NCBI GenBank assembly: GCA_028285025.1
Contig: JANQQH010000538.1
Span: 1 to 5,794 of the forward strand
From: Hyphomicrobiaceae bacterium
GTDB lineage: Bacteria > Pseudomonadota > Alphaproteobacteria > Rhizobiales > HXMU1428-3
Reading direction: 5' to 3'
Length of the DNA: 5,794 bases
A model generated the notes under the pieces. It saw nothing but the letters and a program-made list of their open reading frames with translations, did not search any database and was not told where the DNA came from. The translations under genes and the position numbers were made by a program. Of this stretch, positions 1-5,794 are shown in pieces (within the stretch, counting starts at the first letter, position 1; each line of letters begins with the position of its first letter).

Positions 1-1961
1 AGAAAATGGGGATCTCAACCGTTGCGGTTTATTCTGATGCTGACAAACGCGCCTTGCATGTGAAAATGGCTGATGAGGCCGTTTATATTGGGGCCGCGCC
101 GGCTGCGATGAGTTATTTGGTTGCTGATAAAATAATAGCAGCGGCACAAGAAACCGGGGCTGAGGCCATTCACCCTGGTTATGGCTTTTTGTCAGAAAAT
201 GCAGATTTTGCCAAAAAACTTGAAAAAGCGGGCATTGCTTTTATTGGCCCGAACGTTAAAGCCATTGAGGTGATGGGCGATAAGATCGAGTCGAAAAAGT
301 TTGCCAATGATGCCAAGGTTAATACGGTGCCAGGTTATATGGGCATTATTGAAACCAGCCAAGAAGCGGTTAAGATTGCCGATGATATTGGCTATCCGGT
401 GATGATTAAGGCCTCTGCTGGCGGCGGGGGTAAGGGCATGCGGATTGCCCATTCGTCTGATGAAGTGGAAGAGGGCTTTAACGCTTCAAAATCTGAGGCC
501 AAATCAAGCTTTGGTGATGACCGGATTTTTATTGAAAAGTTTATTGTTGACCCGCGCCATATTGAAATTCAGGTGCTGGCTGATAAGCATGGTAATGTGA
601 TTTATCTTGGCGAGCGTGAATGTTCTATTCAGCGCCGCAATCAAAAAGTGTTGGAAGAAGCGCCGAGCTCATTTCTTGATGAGGCCACCCGCAAGGCCAT
701 GGGTGAGCAGTCTGTGGCATTGGCAAAGGCTGTTGATTATGAGAGCGCTGGTACTGTTGAGTTTATTGTCGATAAGGACCGCAATTTTTACTTCCTTGAA
801 ATGAATACCCGTTTGCAAGTTGAGCACCCGGTGACTGAATTGATAACAGGCGTTGATTTGGTTGAGCAAATGATCAAGGTGGCTGCTGGTGATAAATTAC
901 AGATTGGTCAGGACGATGTAAAGCTGAATGGCTGGGCCATTGAAAGCCGGATTTATGCTGAAGACCCGTATCGCAATTTTTTGCCTTCTACGGGGCGCCT
1001 TTCAAGTTATCGTCCGCCTGTTGAGGAAAACGCAAATGGACTAACGGTGCGCAATGACACCGGTGTTTATGAAGGCGGGGAAATTTCCATTTACTATGAC
1101 CCGATGATTGCCAAATTGGTGACCTATGGGCCAACGCGTGAAGCGGCGATTGGGCATATGTCAACGGCGCTGGATGGGTTTTATATTGATGGTATACAAC
1201 ATAACATCCCCTTCTTAAGCGCGATTATGCAGCATGAGCGTTGGATCAAAGGGGATTTGACCACCAATTTCATTGCTGAAGAATACCCTGATGGGTTTGA
1301 ACCGCGCATACCAAATGGGCCCCAAGTTAAGATCTTGTCCTTAGTAGCCGCGGCTATTGATTTTCTAGGGAACGCGCGCCGGCGTGATATTTCAGATCAG
1401 ATGCATGGCCAAGATGTGAGTTTTGCTGAGACCCGTGTGGTCAAAGTGGGGGACAGTGTACACCGTTTGCGCGTTGAGCCTTCTGGCACTGATGATGGAG
1501 GTCTTACAACAACATTCCTATCTGATGAGGGTGAGACACAAGAGAGCAAAACGGTTTTTTCCAACTGGTGGTTTGGCAACCCTTTATGGCAAGGCAGCAT
1601 TGATGGCAAAGAAATTGCTGTTCAGGTTAAACCCATTTTGAATGGTTTTCAGTTGTCTTATGCTGGTGTTTGTGTTGAAACTCATGTTTATACGCAGCGC
1701 GAAGCTGAGTTGGTGGCGTTAATGCCCTTTAAAGAACCACCCGACACGTCCAAATTGCTTTTATGCCCAATGCCAGGGCTTGTGGTTGCCCTTCATGTAA
1801 AAGAAGGCGACCAAGTTAAAGCTGGTCAGTCTTTGTGTATTGTCGAAGCCATGAAGATGGAGAACATCTTAAAAGCAGAGCGTGATGGCACTGTTGCTTC
1901 GATTAAAGCAGCGTCAGGTGACAGTTTGGCTGTTGATGCGGTGATCATGGAATTTGAATAA
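1..1961 (+). CDS. pccA: Propionyl-CoA/acyl-CoA carboxylase, biotin-carrying alpha subunit (5' end outside window)
   Basis: This subunit carboxylates its own biotin using ATP and bicarbonate and hands the carboxyl group to a partner beta subunit (PccB), turning propionyl-CoA into methylmalonyl-CoA in the cytoplasm. Counting from the first in-frame Met (base 6), the order is: biotin carboxylase N-domain with HPGYGFLSEN (56-65); ATP-grasp with the glycine-rich loop GGGGKGMR (139-146, K143) and the catalytic run E265-x-N267-x-R269 followed by QVEH; carboxylase C-domain (AIESRIYAEDP, 311-321); a BT linker region (about 440-575); and a biotinyl domain with AMKME at 615-619, biotinylated lysine K617. 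The reading frame is open to the left edge and the family's usual N-terminus (the ANRGEIA-type segment) is missing, so the true start is upstream and the Met at base 6 is internal. 651 residues plus roughly 20-25 lost fits the usual size. The BT region favours propionyl-CoA over plain acetyl-CoA carboxylase; other acyl-CoA substrates cannot be excluded. Confidence 0.95.
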   Translation, partial: KMGISTVAVYSDADKRALHVKMADEAVYIGAAPAAMSYLVADKIIAAAQETGAEAIHPGYGFLSENADFAKKLEKAGIAFIGPNVKAIEVMGDKIESKKFANDAKVNTVPGYMGIIETSQEAVKIADDIGYPVMIKASAGGGGKGMRIAHSSDEVEEGFNASKSEAKSSFGDDRIFIEKFIVDPRHIEIQVLADKHGNVIYLGERECSIQRRNQKVLEEAPSSFLDEATRKAMGEQSVALAKAVDYESAGTVEFIVDKDRNFYFLEMNTRLQVEHPVTELITGVDLVEQMIKVAAGDKLQIGQDDVKLNGWAIESRIYAEDPYRNFLPSTGRLSSYRPPVEENANGLTVRNDTGVYEGGEISIYYDPMIAKLVTYGPTREAAIGHMSTALDGFYIDGIQHNIPFLSAIMQHERWIKGDLTTNFIAEEYPDGFEPRIPNGPQVKILSLVAAAIDFLGNARRRDISDQMHGQDVSFAETRVVKVGDSVHRLRVEPSGTDDGGLTTTFLSDEGETQESKTVFSNWWFGNPLWQGSIDGKEIAVQVKPILNGFQLSYAGVCVETHVYTQREAELVALMPFKEPPDTSKLLLCPMPGLVVALHVKEGDQVKAGQSLCIVEAMKMENILKAERDGTVASIKAASGDSLAVDAVIMEFE

Positions 1962-2001
1962 GGTTCTGTTTCTAACTCCTATTGTTTTCTTATGCCATGC
2001 A

Positions 2002-2682
2002 TTAAGAGCTTAATTCGGGGGCCGGTAAGAAGCGGTTGGCGAATTGGTTTTGCAATGTTTGGTCGAGCTCTTGATAGGTGATGGGCTTGCCTAGCTTTTG
2101 AAAACTGGTTACACCATGCTGGAAAACGCCGCATGGCACTATGCCAGAAAAATGCTCTAAATTTGGGGCGATATTTATGCTGATACCGTGAAAACTAACC
2201 CATTTGCGTATGCGAATGCCAATTGCGGCGATCTTATCTTCTTGGCGGATCCCTTGGTTGTTTTGCTGCACCCACAAGCCAACGCGCCCTTCGCGCCGCT
2301 CGGCTTTCACGCCTAGGTGGGCACACACATCAATCACCCAGTTTTCCAATTCTTCAACAAACCAGCGTACATCTTTGCGCCTCTTGTTGAGATCAAGCAT
2401 GACATAGGCAATGCGCTGTCCTGGCCCGTGATAGGTATACTCCCCGCCGCGCCCGGTTTTGTAAACGGGAAAGCGATCTGGGGTAAGTAAGTCTTCGCGT
2501 TTTGCGCTTGTGCCAGCGGTATAAAGACTGGGGTGTTCTAACAGCCATATGCATTCTTTTGCTTGCCCTTGAGAGATTTGGGTGACCCTTTGCTCCATAA
2601 AGGTAAGGGCTAGGTCGTAATCTATGGGGTTGGAACTGACTTTCCATTCAATTTCAGGGGATTTTGATGTTTTGTTTACCAT
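2002..2682 (-). CDS. lipB: Octanoyltransferase (lipoyl(octanoyl) transferase) LipB
   Basis: LipB moves octanoyl from acyl carrier protein to the lipoyl domains of enzymes such as pyruvate dehydrogenase; LipA then inserts sulfur. The protein (226 residues from ATG) shows the family's conserved blocks: [14 protein letters not shown] near residues 47-60, [12 protein letters not shown] (78-89), the catalytic lysine in KIAAIG (K150), HGISINI (165-171) and the catalytic cysteine in PCG (C184). The frame opens at a TTG (2700), but I chose the ATG at 2682: an upstream GGAG lies 12 bases before it, nothing like a ribosome site precedes the TTG, and alphaproteobacterial LipB proteins commonly have a short variable N-terminus before the conserved VEW/IEW segment. 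It converges with pccA (40 bases apart, no clear terminator between) and diverges from the FliN-like gene. Length and motifs are complete, with no sign of decay. Confidence 0.95.
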   Translation of the reverse strand: MVNKTSKSPEIEWKVSSNPIDYDLALTFMEQRVTQISQGQAKECIWLLEHPSLYTAGTSAKREDLLTPDRFPVYKTGRGGEYTYHGPGQRIAYVMLDLNKRRKDVRWFVEELENWVIDVCAHLGVKAERREGRVGLWVQQNNQGIRQEDKIAAIGIRIRKWVSFHGISINIAPNLEHFSGIVPCGVFQHGVTSFQKLGKPITYQELDQTLQNQFANRFLPAPELSS

Positions 2683-2724
2683 CTGGTAATAAAGCTCCAA
2701 CAGACTTATAGAAAATTGAGTCGG

Positions 2725-2730
2725 ATTATA
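2725..2730 (-). promoter_or_regulatory. Candidate -10 box of lipB
   Basis: Read on the minus strand these bases are a perfect TATAAT. They lie about 43 bases before the chosen lipB ATG, which would give a leader of roughly 35 bases. The hexamer 17 bases further upstream (TGGCCC) matches a -35 consensus only poorly, so this is supported mainly by the -10 box and its position in the divergent gap. No equally good promoter is visible for the FliN-like gene on the other strand. Confidence 0.4.
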
Positions 2731-2823
2731 GCGTGTTGATATCTGTTTGGGCCAGAGTAAATCGCCCTTTAAGAGATATAGCCACTAAGATATTCATGAG
2801 CTGCATTCAAGAGGAAATTGGTG

Positions 2824-3066
2824 ATGACCACCATTAATGGCGTGGAAATTGAACTTAGCGTTGTGATTGGTAATAGAACCATGCCGATCAACCATCTTTT
2901 GCGCATGGGCCGTGGGGCAGTTATTGAATTGGAATCTAGCATTACCGATGAAGTTGAGATTTTGGCCAATATGGTGCCGATTGGGCGTGGCGAGGTGGTC
3001 GTTGAGGGGGATCGCATCACTGTTGAGATTACGCAAAAATATAATATGAGTGATCTGGCAGCTTAG
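2824..3066 (+). CDS. Short FliM/FliN-family (SpoA domain) flagellar motor switch-like protein
   Basis: An 80-residue protein that is essentially one C-terminal FliN/SpoA domain: conserved features include MPINHLLRMGRGAVIEL (20-36), a run of alternating hydrophobic residues EVEILANMVPIGRGEVVV (43-60) and the closing GDRITVEI (62-69). In FliN this domain dimerises and forms the C-ring of the flagellar switch, binding FliM and the export protein FliH; related SpoA domains serve in type III secretion. The start is ATG 2824, preceded by GAGG 9 bases upstream; GTG 2821 and TTG 2818 are also in frame and less likely. Typical FliN proteins are about 100-140 residues with an N-terminal extension that is absent here. 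No other flagellar gene is visible; the gene diverges from lipB. It could be the working FliN, a paralogue or a remnant kept for another role; the family call is firm, the role is not. Confidence 0.85.
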   Translation: MTTINGVEIELSVVIGNRTMPINHLLRMGRGAVIELESSITDEVEILANMVPIGRGEVVVEGDRITVEITQKYNMSDLAA

Positions 3067-3096
3067 CTCTTCTTTGTCTCGGAGAGCCTTTTCTTT
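3066..3096 (+). terminator. Weak terminator-like hairpin at the end of the FliN-like gene
   Basis: GCTCT (3066-3070, starting at the last base of the stop codon) can pair with AGAGC (3083-3087) across a 12-base loop, followed by CTTTTCTTT. The stem is only 5 bp and the loop is large, so it is a plausible but weak intrinsic terminator for the upstream gene. Confidence 0.3.
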
Positions 3097-3164
3097 GATG
3101 AAATTTTCAAAAATGTGTCTTGCATGGTTTGGTGAGGTTTGATAAAAATCACGCTCTTGCCAAA

Positions 3165-3184
3165 GGGTATCTGTTACCCCTTTT
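3165..3184 (+). terminator. Terminator-like hairpin just upstream of tRNA-Leu
   Basis: GGGTA (3165-3169) pairs perfectly with TACCC (3175-3179) around a 5-base loop, followed by C and a run of four T. It lies about 100 bases after the FliN-like stop and 12 bases before the tRNA 5' end. It could end read-through from upstream or be part of the tRNA control region; the short stem and T run keep confidence low. I found no convincing -35/-10 pair for the tRNA. Confidence 0.35.
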
Positions 3185-3195
3185 CGTGACAGCGT

Positions 3196-3282
3196 GCGGC
3201 CGTGGCGGAACTGGTAGACGCGCAGCGTTGAGGTCGCTGTGGGGTAAAACCCGTGGAAGTTCGAGTCTTCTCGGCCGCACCA
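3196..3282 (+). tRNA. tRNA-Leu (anticodon GAG), CCA encoded
   Basis: A full class II tRNA can be folded by hand. The acceptor stem GCGGCCG (3196-3202) pairs perfectly with CGGCCGC (3272-3278), followed by discriminator A and encoded CCA (3280-3282). The D arm has stem GCG/CGC with TGGTAGA in the loop. The anticodon stem CAGCG (3223-3227) pairs with CGCTG (3235-3239) around loop TTGAGGT, so the anticodon is GAG (3230-3232), reading CUC and CUU leucine codons. The long variable arm (3240-3254, GGG/CCC stem) is typical of leucine tRNAs. The T arm is GGAAG / TTCGAGT / CTTCT with one G-T pair. It stands alone, downstream of the FliN-like gene and convergent with gdhA. Confidence 0.97.
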
Positions 3283-3319
3283 TTTCTTTGATCTCACGGC
3301 TATTCCTCACTAAGTTCGG

Positions 3320-3406
3320 GCCTCCGATGGGGCGGCGCAACGCGCCGGCGACCTCTCGGTCGCTGTGGTGGACTGAGTTCGAGGTTTCTCTACTCAGGGG
3401 CACCAC
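3320..3406. repeat. GC-rich block of back-to-back hairpins of unknown function
   Basis: Within the 213-base gene-free gap between tRNA-Leu and gdhA these bases form consecutive hairpins with almost no unpaired bases between them: GCCTC/GGGGC (3320-3324 with 3329-3333, one G-T pair), GGCGC/GCGCC (3334-3338 with 3342-3346), GCGACC/GGTCGC (3348-3353 with 3358-3363, TCTC loop), and a larger one whose outer stem is GTGGTG/CACCAC (3365-3370 with 3401-3406) and inner stem CTGAGT/ACTCAG (3373-3378 with 3392-3397). The core is far richer in G+C than its surroundings (24 of 30 bases at 3331-3360). It could be an intergenic palindromic repeat of the RIME/BIME kind known in rhizobia and enterobacteria, a transcript-end structure for the tRNA or gdhA, or a decayed tRNA-like sequence. 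The stems are seen directly; the function is unknown. Confidence 0.6.
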
Positions 3407-3495
3407 TTATAGCGCAAAGTCCTACAAAACAAAGAGAAGGAAATGATTTTAGGAGCAGATATTATTGGAATGAAACGATCTTCTTTTCTTAAAGT

Positions 3496-4827
3496 TTAAA
3501 GTGTTCCAAATGCTAACATTGCATCTGCAGTTCGAACGAAACCTCCTATGTTTGCACCTTTGATGTAATCAACCATCCCATTATTGTCTCCATACGCCTT
3601 ACAGATCGAGTGTATATCCTTCATCGTTTCTTTCAGTGTACTATCTACTTTTTCACAATCCCATGACAGTCGTTGAGCGTTTTGAGTGCGTTCTAAGCCA
3701 GATACAGCAACACCGCCTGCATTTGCAGCTTTAGCTGGAGCAATGATAATATCTTTATCGCGAAGATAATCTGTAGCATCACGTGTTAACGGCATATTAG
3801 CCGCTTCAACCATAACGCAAACACCTGCATCTTTAATTGTGATAGCGTCATCTTTTTCAATTTCATTTTGTGTTGCAGCTGGAATAGCAACTTGATATTC
3901 CTCATGCCATGGTTTTCTACCATCATAATATTCGACGCCTTTTAAGTCTAACTCAGACAAACGCCCACGCTTTTCTTCTTTTAAGACACGAATGCTAATC
4001 AACTCCTCCTGCGAAAAACCATCATCCTTTACAATATATCCCTGGCTATCAGAAAATGTGATTACCCTTGCGCCAAGTTGAATGAGTTTTTCTGCAGTAT
4101 AAAGCGCGACATTACCTGCGCCTGAAATGGCGCATCTCTTCTCCTGCAAATTTTCCCCCTGTTCTGCTAAAATACTTTGAAGGAAATACACACAGCCATA
4201 GCCTGTAGCCTCTTTGCGAATGCAGCTACCGCCAAAAGCAGGGTTTTTACCCGTTAATACGCCGTGATGTGCGCCTGTGATTTGTTTATAAGTTCCGAAT
4301 AAATAGCCTATCTCTCGCTCTCCAACGCCTATGTCACCTGCTGGAACATCATGATCAGGTCCGATATATTTGAATAATTCCATCATAAAAGATTGGCAAA
4401 AACGCATAATTTCGGCATCGCTTTTTCCTTTTGGATCAAAGTCCGCACCACCTTTTCCACCGCCCATGGGCAAACCTGTCAGAGCGTTCTTGAAGGTCTG
4501 TTCAAATCCCAAAAATTTTAAGGTATCCAAATTGACCGATGGATGGAAACGAAGACCACCCTTATACGCACCAATCGCATTATTAAATTGCACGCGCCAA
4601 CCATTATTGATATGGATCTCGCCATCATCATCCTGCCATGTAACACGAAATTCAATCGTTCGATCAGGCACCAACAATCTTTCAACTATTTTGGCATCAA
4701 GATAATCTTGCTTGTCTTTTACAAAGGGCAACACATACTCAAGAACCTCATCAACAGATTGATGAAATTGATCTTGTCCTGCTGTTTTCTTTTTTATGAT
4801 TTCAATGGCATTTTCTAGATTTGACAT
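3496..4827 (-). CDS. gdhA: NADP-type glutamate dehydrogenase
   Basis: This hexameric class I enzyme makes glutamate from 2-oxoglutarate, ammonia and NADPH in the cytoplasm, a route of ammonia assimilation. The 443-residue protein (usual size about 445-450) is complete. Seen in it: substrate pocket K89 in GAYKGGLRFHPSV, Q110 and K113, the signature LPMGGGKGG with catalytic lysine K125, D165 in PAGDIGVG, the nucleotide-binding GAGNVA (236-241), the FSDSQG segment (258-263) of the NADP-preferring type, and the ANAGGVAVSGLE block (369-380). NADPH preference is inferred from this resemblance. I start it at ATG 4827, with AAGG 7 bases upstream; the frame also opens at TTG 4830, which would be too close to that site. 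It lies 226 bases after katG on the same strand, behind a hairpin, so it probably has its own promoter. Its coding DNA is more AT-rich than its neighbours (22-24 of 60 G+C in three sampled blocks, one block 35), which may point to transfer. Confidence 0.97.
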   Translation of the reverse strand: MSNLENAIEIIKKKTAGQDQFHQSVDEVLEYVLPFVKDKQDYLDAKIVERLLVPDRTIEFRVTWQDDDGEIHINNGWRVQFNNAIGAYKGGLRFHPSVNLDTLKFLGFEQTFKNALTGLPMGGGKGGADFDPKGKSDAEIMRFCQSFMMELFKYIGPDHDVPAGDIGVGEREIGYLFGTYKQITGAHHGVLTGKNPAFGGSCIRKEATGYGCVYFLQSILAEQGENLQEKRCAISGAGNVALYTAEKLIQLGARVITFSDSQGYIVKDDGFSQEELISIRVLKEEKRGRLSELDLKGVEYYDGRKPWHEEYQVAIPAATQNEIEKDDAITIKDAGVCVMVEAANMPLTRDATDYLRDKDIIIAPAKAANAGGVAVSGLERTQNAQRLSWDCEKVDSTLKETMKDIHSICKAYGDNNGMVDYIKGANIGGFVRTADAMLAFGTL

Positions 4828-4945
4828 CAACCAGCCTTTTCAATTTCAGAAAGGAGCTTTAATGCTTTCTGACTTATATCAGTTTCAACAGAGATCGATG
4901 GATCGTTCTAAGCTTTGTTGCATAGCTGAACTTTATTCATAACTA

Positions 4946-4972
4946 TTTTTCAATCTAATTTATTATGAAAAA
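4946..4972. repeat. AT-rich inverted repeat upstream of gdhA
   Basis: TTTTTCA (4946-4952) and TGAAAAA (4966-4972) form a 7-bp inverted repeat around 13 AT-rich bases, about 120-145 bases before the gdhA start. The spacer (4828-5053) is strongly AT-rich and must hold the gdhA promoter if gdhA is transcribed separately, but I could not pick a convincing -35/-10 pair. The repeat could be a regulator site or merely chance in AT-rich DNA. Confidence 0.3.
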
Positions 4973-5016
4973 CTAAGTTATTTACCTACCTTTTTATTTC
5001 ATATTTTAATGAGAGG

Positions 5017-5047
5017 TGAACGGCGGCCTGGCCAAAGCCGCCGTTCA
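5017..5047 (-). terminator. Strong hairpin after katG, probable transcription end
   Basis: TGAACGGCGGC (5017-5027) pairs perfectly over 11 bp with GCCGCCGTTCA (5037-5047), with a 9-base loop. It begins only 6 bases beyond the katG stop on the minus strand. The bases that follow in the katG direction are CCTCTCATTAAAA, not a clean T run, so it may be a weak intrinsic terminator or a structure protecting the 3' end of the message. It probably separates katG from gdhA. Confidence 0.65.
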
Positions 5048-5053
5048 ATTGGT

Positions 5054-5794
<741 letters not shown>

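Noticed and set aside
2001..2014. ATTAAG-AG-CTTAAT palindrome at the convergent pccA/lipB junction as a terminator
   Set aside because: Only 2 bases separate the arms, so an RNA hairpin would lose several pairs, and no T run follows on either strand.
2736..2763. TTGATA ... TAAATC as a promoter for the FliN-like gene
   Set aside because: The -10 half matches only about 3 of 6 consensus bases and the spacing is 16; too weak to annotate.
2794..3297. 167-codon frame on the minus strand opposite the FliN-like gene
   Set aside because: It runs antisense through both the FliN-like gene and the tRNA and its translation resembles no protein; the plus-strand SpoA domain is clearly the real product.
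3120..3446. 108-codon open frame on the plus strand across the tRNA and hairpin block, and an 85-codon frame opposite it
   Set aside because: Both run through the complete tRNA-Leu gene, have no recognisable protein features and exist because the GC-rich hairpin block lacks stops.
3443..3499. Small 18-codon frame (+) beginning ATG ATT TTA with AAGGA just before it
   Set aside because: The ribosome site is only 1 base from the ATG, the frame overlaps the end of gdhA on the other strand, and the peptide has no recognisable feature.

Overview
The window looks like a chromosomal stretch of an alphaproteobacterium, most likely of the order Hyphomicrobiales (Rhizobiales). The LipB protein has the form typical of that group, a very short FliN-like protein sits divergently beside it, and the propionyl-CoA carboxylase alpha subunit is of the alphaproteobacterial type. 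Base composition is moderate (47-55% G+C in hand-counted 60-base blocks of pccA and katG), lower than most soil rhizobia. The organism assignment is inference.

Layout from left to right. Positions 1-1961 (+) hold nearly all of pccA, the biotin-carrying subunit of propionyl-CoA (acyl-CoA) carboxylase; only the extreme N-terminus lies outside. It converges, across 40 bases, with lipB (2002-2682, -), the octanoyltransferase of lipoate synthesis. lipB diverges from an 80-residue single-domain FliM/FliN-family protein (2824-3066, +); the 141-base gap carries a perfect TATAAT facing lipB. A complete tRNA-Leu(GAG) gene with encoded CCA follows at 3196-3282 (+).

Between the tRNA and the next gene (3283-3495) there is no gene. 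It contains a compact, very GC-rich block (3320-3406) that folds into up to four back-to-back hairpins and shares collinear words with the tRNA-Leu. This is the least explained object in the window.

The right part is on the minus strand: katG (C-terminal third only, 5054-5794, running off the right edge), an 11-bp hairpin just after its stop, a 226-base AT-rich spacer, then gdhA (3496-4827), an NADP-type glutamate dehydrogenase. gdhA is more AT-rich than pccA and katG, and lies between the tRNA/hairpin block on one side and an IS-end-like sequence on the other, so it may be an acquired single-gene islet.

The genes are mostly independent housekeeping or metabolic functions: propionate/branched-chain catabolism, lipoylation, a motor-switch-like protein, leucine decoding, ammonia assimilation and peroxide defence. 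I do not see a multi-gene novel system. The points worth a second look are the hairpin block, its relation to the tRNA, the composition of gdhA and the orphan FliN-like gene.
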